The notes: generated by a model from the sequence alone, not told the origin. 18,671 nucleotides of DNA from Spirochaetaceae bacterium (GCA_031265635.1 JAISCK010000223.1:1-18671); one strand, 5' to 3'; shown: positions 8,522 to 15,545, counted from the stretch's first letter. Numbers and translations are program-made.

Positions 8522-10288
8522 ATGAGGTTATCTATCAAAAAACTTGCGGGAAGGACCGCCGCCGCGGGACTTTTACTGGTTCTTTTGGCGGGTTTTGCCG
8601 CGGGATGCGCAAGCGTTCCCGCGTTTACCCCCGGCGTCTACGAAGGTACAGCCAAGGGTTTTGGCGGAGACGTTGTCGCCAGGGTTGAGCTGTCCGATTC
8701 GGCCATAGTGTCGGTTACTGTTACCGGCGATCATGAAAGCCAGAGTATAGGCAGCGTAGCCATAGCGGAACTGCCCGGCATCATTGTGCAGCGGCAGACT
8801 ACCCAGGTTGACGCCATTGCCGGCGCGTCGGTATCGAGCCGCGCGGTGATCGAGGCGGTCAACGCGGCCCTCCGTTCCGCCGGTGTTGATCCGGCAAAAC
8901 TTACCGGAAAAACGGTTTCGGGCAGGGCCAGGACCAGCGAAACGGTAAATGCCGACGTAGTGGTCATAGGCGGCGGCGGCGCGGGAATGTCCGCGGCCAT
9001 CATAGCCAAACAGGCGGGCCTCAATGTGGTCATCATCGAGAAGATGGCCATGCTCGGCGGCAACAGCTCAAAGTCAACCGGAGGCATGAACGCCGCCGAG
9101 ACCAAGTACCAGAAAGAACAGAATATCAGCGATTCGGTACAGACTTTTATCGACGATACCATGAAGGGCGGCGGCAATATAGCCGACCGTTCACTGGTAA
9201 CCATACTCGCGCAGAGTTCGGCGGAGGCCATTAACTGGCTCGATTCCATAGGCGCTCCCCTCCCCAGGGTTTCTTTTTCCGGCGGGGCGACCAACAGGCG
9301 CATCCACCAGCCGGCTGACGGTTCAGCGGTAGGCGTTTACCTGGTCGCGGCCTTTGAGAAAAAACTTGCCGAACTCAATATTCCCGTATATCTCAATACC
9401 AGGGCAAGCGACTTCATCGTTGATTCCCAGGGCAGAGTTACCGGAGTCAGGGCGGAATCGTCTTCAAAAAATTATACGTTTAACGGAAAGGCCGTTGTCC
9501 TCGCCACAGGCGGTTTCGGCGCCAACGAGGCCATGTATACCAGGTACCGGCCCGAACTCAAGGGCTTTGTTACCACCAACACTCCCGGCGCTACCGGCGA
9601 CGGCATAGTAATGGCCGAAAAAATACACGCCGCCCTTGTGGATATTGAACAGATACAGATTCACCCCACGGTGGAACAGACTACCTCCATCATGGTTACC
9701 GAAGCGGTACGGGGCGACGGCGCCATTCTTGTAAACAAGGACGGAAGGCGCTTTACCAACGAAATGGGAACCAGGGATGTGGTTTCCGCGGCGGTCATAG
9801 CCCAGAACGAAGGCTTTGCCTACATAGTCTTTGATCAGGCGCTACGGGAAGGTCTCAGGGCCATTGAAGGTTATGTGGCCAACAACATAGTTACCGAAGG
9901 GGCGACCATACAGGATCTCGCGGGCAAGCTGGGCATAAATCCGGCGGTCCTCGCGGAGACCCTTTCAACATGGAACGCCGCGGTAAGAGCCAAAAGGGAC
10001 AGCGCCTTTAACCGGAGTACCGGCATGGAGAAGGACCTTTCCCGCGCTCCCTATTACGCCATCAAGATAGCCCCCGGAGTACACCACACCATGGGCGGCG
10101 TCAAGATTAATACCCAGGCCCAGGTTATCTCCGCCCTGGGTAATCCCATACCCGGCCTCTTTGCCGCGGGCGAAGTTACCGGAGGAATCCACGGCAATAA
10201 CCGCATAGGCGGCAATGCCGTAGCAGACATTGTTATTTTTGGCCGCATAGCCGGCTCTTCCGCGGCCAGGGCCGCGAAAGGCAACTAA
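8522..10288 (+). CDS. Lipoprotein FMN-binding / fumarate reductase-type flavoprotein
   Basis: A 588-residue exported flavoprotein. A signal peptide ends in a relaxed lipobox (AAGC, Cys29). Residues about 35-118 form an FMN-binding domain with the covalent-flavinylation-type motif D97-A-I-A-G-A-S103, which would need ApbE. Residues 143-586 form a FAD-dependent succinate dehydrogenase/fumarate reductase domain: GGGGAG at 150-155, IEKMAMLGGNS, and the active-site set H381 (IHPT), R418 (TRD), H521/H522 (VHHTMGG) and R561 (NRIGGNA). Its spacing matches soluble fumarate reductases such as Shewanella Fcc3. No haem CxxCH is present, so FMN replaces the cytochrome as electron entry. The substrate may be fumarate, urocanate or another enoate; the sequence does not decide. 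Own promoter upstream; shared terminator downstream. Confidence 0.93.
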   Translation: MRLSIKKLAGRTAAAGLLLVLLAGFAAGCASVPAFTPGVYEGTAKGFGGDVVARVELSDSAIVSVTVTGDHESQSIGSVAIAELPGIIVQRQTTQVDAIAGASVSSRAVIEAVNAALRSAGVDPAKLTGKTVSGRARTSETVNADVVVIGGGGAGMSAAIIAKQAGLNVVIIEKMAMLGGNSSKSTGGMNAAETKYQKEQNISDSVQTFIDDTMKGGGNIADRSLVTILAQSSAEAINWLDSIGAPLPRVSFSGGATNRRIHQPADGSAVGVYLVAAFEKKLAELNIPVYLNTRASDFIVDSQGRVTGVRAESSSKNYTFNGKAVVLATGGFGANEAMYTRYRPELKGFVTTNTPGATGDGIVMAEKIHAALVDIEQIQIHPTVEQTTSIMVTEAVRGDGAILVNKDGRRFTNEMGTRDVVSAAVIAQNEGFAYIVFDQALREGLRAIEGYVANNIVTEGATIQDLAGKLGINPAVLAETLSTWNAAVRAKRDSAFNRSTGMEKDLSRAPYYAIKIAPGVHHTMGGVKINTQAQVISALGNPIPGLFAAGEVTGGIHGNNRIGGNAVADIVIFGRIAGSSAARAAKGN

Positions 10289-10315
10289 GCGGAAGCTCCC
10301 CGCGCGGGGGTCATG

Positions 10316-10352
10316 AAACGGCGGGGGCATAGCGCCTCACGCCGTTTTTTTT
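10316..10352 (+). terminator. Intrinsic terminator between convergent flavoprotein genes
   Basis: AAACGGCG plus GGGGC, a 5-base loop, GCCTC, one bulged A and CGCCGTTT form a long stem, followed by eight T residues (10345-10352). It ends the flavoprotein reductase transcript. On the minus strand the same stem, with a shorter T tail, lies just past the stop of the FMN-binding lipoprotein gene, so it may work in both directions. Confidence 0.9.
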
Positions 10353-10355
10353 GCC

Positions 10356-10706
10356 TTACAGGGCGGCCTTGCGCAGGGCGTCTTCCAGGGCGTCCAGAAA
10401 ACCCCGGCTCGAATACGAAGCTCCGGTTACTATATCCACATCGGCTGTATTGGCGTCAAGTACCGAAGCCGTAAGCTCGTCAAAGGCCGCTGTTCCTATA
10501 CCCTGGGTATCGGAATACTGTAATACATCAATTTGAATAATCGCGCCGGAACTCACCGTTACCTCAAGTATCACCGGCCCGAAATAACCCTCTCCCCTTC
10601 CCTCATAGACTCCGGGGGTATAAAGAGCCTTGAGAGCGGCGCTCCCGGCGCAGGAAAAAAACAGAACCGGCAAAAGAAGGGACAACGCAAATCTTGATTT
10701 CTTCAT
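10356..10706 (-). CDS. Small FMN-binding domain lipoprotein
   Basis: A 116-residue lipoprotein made only of a signal peptide (lipobox FFSC, Cys19) and one FMN-binding domain. The domain opens with YTPGVYEGRGEGYFGPV and contains the flavinylation-type motif D91-I-V-T94-G-A-S97 followed by YSSRGFLDAL. S97 is the expected site for phosphoester-linked FMN added by ApbE. It closely resembles the N-terminal domain of the reductase across the terminator (shared TPGVYEG and GAS.SSR blocks), so the two are paralogues. The Shine-Dalgarno GAGGTG (10717-10712) overlaps the stop of the upstream hydrolase gene, implying translational coupling. A role as a one-flavin electron carrier on the periplasmic face is inferred. 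Confidence 0.9.
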   Translation of the reverse strand: MKKSRFALSLLLPVLFFSCAGSAALKALYTPGVYEGRGEGYFGPVILEVTVSSGAIIQIDVLQYSDTQGIGTAAFDELTASVLDANTADVDIVTGASYSSRGFLDALEDALRKAAL

Positions 10707-10716
10707 GAAAGCACCT

Positions 10717-11703
10717 CTATTTTTGGCAAGCTAAGCCGCATTCACGGCCTATAAATTCAAAGGCCGCCTTGAACCAGGTTTCACTGTCCGTAATAATACT
10801 TTTCGCATGGGGAGCGCCGTGTATCAGCACAAGGGAGACAGGACCCGCGCCCCGCTCCTTTCTTTTTTCGGCTATGCGGCGGGACAGTTCCGCCGGAACA
10901 TAGTCATCGGCGTCGCCGTGTATAAGAAGCACGGGGACCGGGCTTGACAGGGCCCCTGCCAGGGGCGAGGCGTCTTCCAGCGCATAACCCCGCGTATGGC
11001 GTATAACAAACGAGACGAGCTTCCGCGCGGGTCTGGCAAAAAAGAACGGGATACGCAGATAGCTAGACCGCGCGTCAACGGCGTCGGCCATGGAAGAATA
11101 CGGGCAGTCGGCTATGATGCCCTGTATCTTCCACGTTTCTTTGCCCGCGCCGGGCGGAGCGCCCAGGGGGGCGTATTGCAGCGCCGTGGCCGCCCCCAGG
11201 GATTCTCCTATAAGCACAAAGGGCTTTTCGGGGAAGCGGGCCAGAACCCAGTCAAGCACCGCGTCAAGATCGTACTTTTCAAAATATCCGTAGGAAGGAA
11301 CGGGAATGGTTCCCTTTTCGCTTGCCCCGTGGCCGCTCATGTCAACAAGCACCGCGTTCCAGTTCCTTTCGATAAAAGCCCTGGCGTACTTGAAAGAACC
11401 GTAGTGGGTCCAGGTAAGGCCGTGAAGCACGATGACGGTCCCGTCTCCGGCGCTTTTTTGTGCCGGGAGCGCGTATACGGCGACAGCCGCGTTCCTCTTT
11501 GGGGAGAAAACCGAAACCTTTTCCCAGGGCAGTTCCTCAAGGGCAGGATCAAACTCGCCGGTCTCAAGACAACGCTGCCGCGAGTATTCAAGAGTATGGA
11601 AAGTCCGTCCGAAAAGCTGGCGGAAGATCACACGGGCCATGACAAGCAGCGTAAGGCCATAAAGAAGCGCCAAAACAGATGCCACAAACAGAACCACATA
11701 CAT
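10717..11703 (-). CDS. Membrane-anchored alpha/beta hydrolase
   Basis: A 328-residue protein beginning with one strong transmembrane segment (about residues 2-26), followed by an alpha/beta hydrolase fold. The oxyanion region is HGLTW, and VDMSGHGAS leads to the nucleophile elbow G-E-S168-L-G. The acid lies in HGDADDYVP and the catalytic His in APHAKS near the C-terminus. This resembles the YqkD/FrsA-like hydrolases of the serine peptidase S9/DUF1749 type; the substrate is unknown. ATG 11703 is preferred because it begins at the membrane anchor; an in-frame GTG at 11748 adds 15 residues and lacks a ribosome-binding site. It is the fourth gene of the minus-strand cluster, with the FMN-binding lipoprotein directly downstream and coupled to it. 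Confidence 0.88.
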   Translation of the reverse strand: MYVVLFVASVLALLYGLTLLVMARVIFRQLFGRTFHTLEYSRQRCLETGEFDPALEELPWEKVSVFSPKRNAAVAVYALPAQKSAGDGTVIVLHGLTWTHYGSFKYARAFIERNWNAVLVDMSGHGASEKGTIPVPSYGYFEKYDLDAVLDWVLARFPEKPFVLIGESLGAATALQYAPLGAPPGAGKETWKIQGIIADCPYSSMADAVDARSSYLRIPFFFARPARKLVSFVIRHTRGYALEDASPLAGALSSPVPVLLIHGDADDYVPAELSRRIAEKRKERGAGPVSLVLIHGAPHAKSIITDSETWFKAAFEFIGRECGLACQK

Positions 11704-11723
11704 ACGCTTACTATAAACGTGAG

Positions 11724-11748
11724 GTGGCTCCGCGTCTATGGAAGCCAC
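11724..11748 (-). other. Small hairpin between tsaD and the hydrolase gene
   Basis: GTGGCT and AGCCAC, extended by CC/GG with one bulge, form an 8-bp stem around GCGTCTAT in the 77-base gap. No T-run follows in the minus direction, so it is not a clear terminator. It could be an RNA-processing or attenuation hairpin, or chance. Confidence 0.3.
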
Positions 11749-11780
11749 GCGATGATACTGCTCCGGAAAAACGCGGCAAG

Positions 11781-12818
11781 CTAGGGGTACTTTCGCTTGA
11801 AGCCGCTTACCCTGGCCGAGGCCGGCGCGTCAAGGCCGGAGCTTTCGCCCCGGACAAGGTACTGGTAGCCCAGGCCGGCTATCATGGCGCCGTTGTCCCC
11901 GCACAGTTCAAGGGGAGGGAAAATACAGCGGAGGTCTTTTCTGGCGGCAAGGGAAGAACGGAGACAGGAATTGGCGGCCACGCCTCCTCCGGCCACTATG
12001 ACGGAAAGGCCCGTATCCTCGGCGGCGCGGAACAGGCTGCGCAGCAGTATGTCAACGGCGGTTTTCTGAAACGAGGCGGCTATATTGGCCTTTTCACTTT
12101 CATCATCAGAGGCTTTTTTGATTCTGAATTGTTCAAGCTGGTTGATGACCGCTGTCTTGAGTCCCGAATAGGAAAGGTCGTAGTCATGGCTGCCCTTGTG
12201 AAGATTGGGCAGGGGGAAACGAAAGGCCCCGCTGTCGCCTTTTTGGGCAAGCCTGTCAATGCACACGCCGCCGGGATAGCCAAAGCCGTAGAATTTTGCC
12301 ACTTTGTCAAAGGCTTCTCCGGCGGCATCGTCAATAGTGGTCCCAAGGACCGTTACCCTGTCAAAATCTTCTACCCGGCAGATGATGCTGTGCCCCCCTG
12401 AGACAAGCAGCCCGATAAAAGGATAGGGGGGGAACTCCGTACCGGAGGCGTATACAAGGCGCGGCGCGTAAAGGTGGCCGAGCATGTGGTCGCAGGCAAT
12501 ATACGGAAGCCCCCGGCTGAAGGCAAAAGCCTTGGCAAAGGTCAGGCCCACAAGGAGGGAACCCAGGAGGCCGGGACGGGAAGTAACCGCCACGCCGTCT
12601 ATTCCCTCAGGACCGAGGCCCGCCTTTTTCAGTGCCTTGTCCGCCACTCCCATAATCCATTCGGTATGCTTGCGGCTGGCTATTTCGGGGACTACGCCGT
12701 TCCACGCCTTATGAAAGGGTATCTGGGTAGCCACGACATTGGACAGTATGAACCTTCCGTCCTCCACCACGGCGGCGGCGCACTCGTCGCAGGAAGATTC
12801 AATACCCAGAACTTTCAC
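11781..12818 (-). CDS. tsaD: tRNA N6-adenosine threonylcarbamoyltransferase TsaD
   Basis: The catalytic subunit that moves threonylcarbamoyl from TC-AMP to A37 of ANN-decoding tRNAs (t6A), working with TsaB and TsaE, neither of which is in the window. At 345 residues it has family length. It shows the ASKHA-fold start GIESSCDE, the metal ligands H111 and H115 in HMLGHLYA, the VSGGHS turn, DDAAGEAFDKVAK, YPGG, the FQKT helix, VAGGGVAAN and the third ligand D308 in CGDNGAMIAGLG. The start is GTG 12818, with GGAGAG about ten bases upstream. The first 20 bases overlap the end of the deacetylase gene, so the two are in one transcript and probably coupled. Confidence 0.98.
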   Translation of the reverse strand: MKVLGIESSCDECAAAVVEDGRFILSNVVATQIPFHKAWNGVVPEIASRKHTEWIMGVADKALKKAGLGPEGIDGVAVTSRPGLLGSLLVGLTFAKAFAFSRGLPYIACDHMLGHLYAPRLVYASGTEFPPYPFIGLLVSGGHSIICRVEDFDRVTVLGTTIDDAAGEAFDKVAKFYGFGYPGGVCIDRLAQKGDSGAFRFPLPNLHKGSHDYDLSYSGLKTAVINQLEQFRIKKASDDESEKANIAASFQKTAVDILLRSLFRAAEDTGLSVIVAGGGVAANSCLRSSLAARKDLRCIFPPLELCGDNGAMIAGLGYQYLVRGESSGLDAPASARVSGFKRKYP

Positions 12819-13947
12819 CGGCCGCGCTCTCCATCATGAACCGCGAAATCGTTGAAAGCGAATAGCCCTGTTCAGCAAGTTCGGGGTACAGCTCCTCAAG
12901 AACAGACGCAAGCTCTGATGACCACACATGGCCTATCATCACCGCCGCGCCTTTCTTTTCGGCCCGGTCAAGTCCCTCGTGAACAGAACGGATCATGGCC
13001 GCCTTGTCCTGAATGTTGTCCAAAAACACGTCCCGTTCTCCTATCATTATTCCAAGGCGTCTCGCGGCGACAGGCGCCGCTGTATCCGCGGTAGTTCTCG
13101 AGTCAAGAAAGTATATCCCCTTTTCCCGGCATACCGAAAGAACCGTTTCCATTATCGCTTCATCCATGGTTATACGGGAACCCTGGTGGTTGTTCATTCC
13201 CGCTACAGGTCCCAGCTCGGCCAGGTTTTGCTCCAGTATGGCCCTGACTTTTTCGGCGCTCATCCCCGCGTAAATCGCCCCCGGACCGGGGTCTTGCGAG
13301 CCCAGGGCTTCCATGGGCTGGTGAAGAAACACTTCCTTGCCCGCCGCCCGTATTCTCCTCGCGGCCTCGGCTGAATACGGAAGTCCGGGCAGCACCGCGA
13401 TGGTAAGGGGAAGGGACAGGTTAAGAAAAGCGTCAAGCTCCCGCAGGTTGTTTCCCGCGTCGTCTATCACAAAAACAACCGTCCGCCTGCGGGGCAATTC
13501 AGGGGGGCGGGCAGGCGGTCCCGCAACCGGACCTGACAAGCCTGACACCGGAGCGGCTGCCGGACCTGCCGCCGGGACGGACATTGGAGCAACCGGACCA
13601 GGCGATTCCAGCGCCGGGCCCGGCGATCCTGCCGCAGGTCTTGATAGCTCAGGCGGACCTGACGATCCCGCAGCCGGATTTTCCGGGGCGGCATAGCGCT
13701 CATTCCCCGCCCGCTCAGGCTGTCCGCCGCCGGCCAGAGGCCGCGCGGGGTCCTCCGCCTGTTCAAGGGCTTCCCGCTTTTGCCCGGCTGCCGACGCGCG
13801 GTACAATACGACAAGCGTAAGGGCAAAAGCGGCGCAAATCAAACATCCCGCGACGAACACCGCCCCGGCCCGGTCCGCAAAGCCCAGCCGCCGGCCTTTT
13901 TTATATTTTGGCTTTTTTTTCCGCCCCTTCCTGCTGGATACCTTCAC
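12799..13947 (-). CDS. Divergent polysaccharide deacetylase family protein (YibQ-like)
   Basis: A 382-residue protein with a Lys/Arg-rich N-terminus and one transmembrane anchor (about residues 28-50). A 100-residue Pro/Ala/Gly/Ser-rich linker follows, and from about residue 153 there is a divergent polysaccharide deacetylase domain. The domain shows the family's VFVIDDAGNN (metal-binding Asp), LPLTIAVLPGLPYS, FLHQPMEA (usually LHLPMEP), GMNNHQGS and a late GHVWSS. It is probably periplasmic and acts on or near cell-wall glycans; activity has not been well established for the family. The start is GTG 13947, without a clear Shine-Dalgarno. It lies 53 bases after the sigma factor stop and overlaps tsaD by 20 bases. 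The linker DNA (13500-13730) is low in complexity. Confidence 0.9.
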   Translation of the reverse strand: MKVSSRKGRKKKPKYKKGRRLGFADRAGAVFVAGCLICAAFALTLVVLYRASAAGQKREALEQAEDPARPLAGGGQPERAGNERYAAPENPAAGSSGPPELSRPAAGSPGPALESPGPVAPMSVPAAGPAAAPVSGLSGPVAGPPARPPELPRRRTVVFVIDDAGNNLRELDAFLNLSLPLTIAVLPGLPYSAEAARRIRAAGKEVFLHQPMEALGSQDPGPGAIYAGMSAEKVRAILEQNLAELGPVAGMNNHQGSRITMDEAIMETVLSVCREKGIYFLDSRTTADTAAPVAARRLGIMIGERDVFLDNIQDKAAMIRSVHEGLDRAEKKGAAVMIGHVWSSELASVLEELYPELAEQGYSLSTISRFMMESAAGESSGY

Positions 13948-14000
13948 TGGGAGAAAAGATAGGCTTTAAGCATAGCTTGCGTCAAGGCCGCCGGCGGACC

Positions 14001-14867
14001 CTACATCGCCTTGAGCAAATAAAACTTTTCCGGATCAGACGCGGCGGCTGTCTTTATCTTTCTCAGGGCCTTCAATTCTATCTGCCTGACTGTCTCTGAT
14101 GAAAGACCCATACGGTCGCCTATCTTTTTGAGGGTATAGGGTTCCTGTCCGGTAAGCTGATACCGGTACATGAGTATGCGCTTTTCCCGCTCCTTGAGGC
14201 AGGAGAGGAAACGCATGGTCTCGGCATGTATTGATTTTTTCATCAAATCCTTTTCGGGGCTGTAGGTGTAATCCTCATAGACCTCCATGATGGAAGCAGT
14301 GTCGCCGTCTTCCGTGTCGGACTCAAGGGACACTATGTTGTTGGCGATGGTGAGCGTCTCGGTAACCTCGCTGACCGGAAGTTCGATTTCACCGGCAACT
14401 TCGGTGATGGAAGGCTGGCGTTTCAGGGTCTGGGTCAGGCTGTGATAGGCGGCCTGAATCTTTCTCAATATCGCTTCTTTCCGGTGGGGCAGGCGTATGG
14501 ACCTCCGCTTGTTGGAAAGGGCCCTGGATATGGCCTGCTTGATCCACCAGTTGGCATAGGTAGAAAAACGCACCTGCCTGGCATGGTCGTATTTTTCGGC
14601 AGCGTGAATGAGGCCCATATTTCCCTCCTGAATCAGGTCAAGAAAGGGAATATCAGGCACCATATAGGCTCTGGCTATCTTTACCACCAGTTTGAGGTTG
14701 GATTCAATAAGTTTTCGTTTTGCTTCTTCATCTCCCTGTTGTATACGCTTGGAAAGTTCCAGCTCCTGCTCAAAACTGAGCAGGGGTATGTCTTTGATCT
14801 TGTTGAAATAGATTTTCAAAGCATCGTCCGACGTCGTGTTTTTTTTAATTGGTTTGGTCCTCGTCAT
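14001..14867 (-). CDS. Group 2 sigma-70 family RNA polymerase sigma factor (RpoS-like)
   Basis: A 288-residue sigma factor without region 1.1. Region 1.2 covers about residues 14-46 (LKIYFNKIKDIPLLS). Region 2 follows: SNLKLVVKIARAY, DLIQEGNMGLIHAAEKYD, and region 2.3/2.4 FSTYANWWIKQAISRAL. Region 3 starts at SIRLPHRKEAI. Region 4 starts about LSCLKEREKRIL, with helix-turn-helix YTLKKIGDRMGLSSETVRQIE for the -35 element. Size and layout fit alternative, non-essential sigma factors of the RpoS/SigB-A type and not RpoD. ATG 14867 has AAAGGA about seven bases upstream. A near-consensus sigma-54 promoter lies directly in front. It is the first gene of a five-gene minus-strand cluster. Naming it rpoS is tempting but orthology to Borrelia RpoS is not shown. 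Confidence 0.93.
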   Translation of the reverse strand: MTRTKPIKKNTTSDDALKIYFNKIKDIPLLSFEQELELSKRIQQGDEEAKRKLIESNLKLVVKIARAYMVPDIPFLDLIQEGNMGLIHAAEKYDHARQVRFSTYANWWIKQAISRALSNKRRSIRLPHRKEAILRKIQAAYHSLTQTLKRQPSITEVAGEIELPVSEVTETLTIANNIVSLESDTEDGDTASIMEVYEDYTYSPEKDLMKKSIHAETMRFLSCLKEREKRILMYRYQLTGQEPYTLKKIGDRMGLSSETVRQIELKALRKIKTAAASDPEKFYLLKAM

Positions 14868-14901
14868 ACATCATCCTTTGGACAAAAGTCCATAATACAC
14901 C

Positions 14902-14918
14902 TGCAAATTCCATGCCAA
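14902..14918 (-). promoter_or_regulatory. Sigma-54 (-24/-12) promoter of the sigma factor gene
   Basis: Read on the minus strand, TTGGCATG (14918-14911), four bases (GAAT) and TTGCA (14906-14902) match the sigma-54 consensus YTGGCACG-N4-TTGCW with a single C-to-T difference. The GG and GC doublets have the required spacing. The predicted start of transcription is near G14891, giving a leader of about 24 bases that holds the AAAGGA ribosome-binding site just before ATG 14867. Position, strand and spacing all fit. Confidence 0.8.
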
Positions 14919-14991
14919 GATTACCCTTTTTGGAAAGGTTTTTATATCTCGTTATTCAATAAAGAGTTATAGATTGAAATTTTGATAGTTC

Positions 14992-15018
14992 GTATACACA
15001 ATCATAAAAACAGTATAC
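14992..15018. promoter_or_regulatory. Paired GTATAC palindromes, candidate enhancer-binding sites
   Basis: Two copies of the palindrome GTATAC lie at 14992-14997 and 15013-15018 in an AT-rich stretch, 21 bases apart, or two helical turns. They are about 104 and 125 bases upstream of the predicted sigma-54 start, the usual place for activator sites. A further ATACAT/ATGTAT inverted repeat spans 15025-15050. Their use by a sigma-54 activator, or by a regulator of the divergent gene at 15085, is inferred. The 217-base gap holds no gene. Confidence 0.45.
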
Positions 15019-15084
15019 TATTTTATACATTATTTCTTCTCATTATGTATGGAAAATTTAACTGTACTGTGCTATATTTCTCCC

Positions 15085-15528
15085 ATGGAATATGGTATCA
15101 CTTTCCAGGAACGGGGGCAGGACATTCATTATTTTATCACATGGTCGAAGCTCAGTAAAGCCGACCGCTGGGAAATCAACGCCAAAGTGCCCTCTGTGGC
15201 CGGAATTTACGAAATTTACTGGATGGATGACCACGAACATCTGCGTATGCTTTCCGTGGGCTGTACCCATTTCGGCGGGCTCCGTACGGAACTGCGCCGC
15301 CTTACCGACCCTGAACTGGTAGACGATCAGGCCGCCAAAAAAACCCTCAGCGAGGAAGAAATCTGGTACCGCTATTCTCCGACCAGTTCCGTCACGGCTA
15401 TGGCCGACATAGTATGGTTTTTCAGAAAAACCTATTTTCCCGAAAATCCCGGCGTAAGCCATTCGGGGAAATACGAGAAGATATTTATCAACGAATCGGC
15501 GCCTGACAAACTCATTTGGGTTCCCTAA
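15085..15528 (+). CDS. Unrecognised 147-residue protein, possibly a divergent GIY-YIG fold
   Basis: A soluble protein without signal peptide or membrane segment that I do not recognise as a named family. Its middle reads VAGIYEIYW at 38-46, LSVG at 56-59, GGLRTELRRL at 64-73 and MADIVWFF..TYFPENP near the end. This resembles the order of elements in GIY-YIG nucleases (GIY, YVG, an Arg helix, a late acidic helix, P..N). The second Tyr is Ser here and the catalytic Arg/Glu are not certain, so any nuclease activity is doubtful. ATG 15085 is chosen over ATG 15049 because the upstream extension is AT-rich leader sequence; neither has a clear Shine-Dalgarno. It is followed after 17 bases by the rlpA-like gene and probably co-transcribed. 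Confidence 0.65.
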   Translation: MEYGITFQERGQDIHYFITWSKLSKADRWEINAKVPSVAGIYEIYWMDDHEHLRMLSVGCTHFGGLRTELRRLTDPELVDDQAAKKTLSEEEIWYRYSPTSSVTAMADIVWFFRKTYFPENPGVSHSGKYEKIFINESAPDKLIWVP

Positions 15529-15545
15529 ACTTCCGATAAGGAAGT

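Noticed and set aside
11679..12401. 240-codon open frame on the plus strand
   Set aside because: It is antisense to the well-supported tsaD and has no recognisable domain or ribosome-binding site.
13500..13730. GC-rich low-complexity block as a minisatellite
   Set aside because: It encodes the Pro/Ala/Gly linker of the deacetylase-family protein in a single frame and shows no fixed repeat unit.
13985..14000. Palindrome CCGCCGGCGG after the sigma factor stop as a terminator
   Set aside because: It is short, has no loop and no T tail, so it does not support ending transcription before the deacetylase gene.
14940..15060. AT-rich stretch with GTATACACA as a replication origin with a DnaA box
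   Set aside because: Only one near-match to the DnaA box is present, and no dnaA, dnaN or other origin genes are nearby; the location between divergent genes explains the AT-richness.
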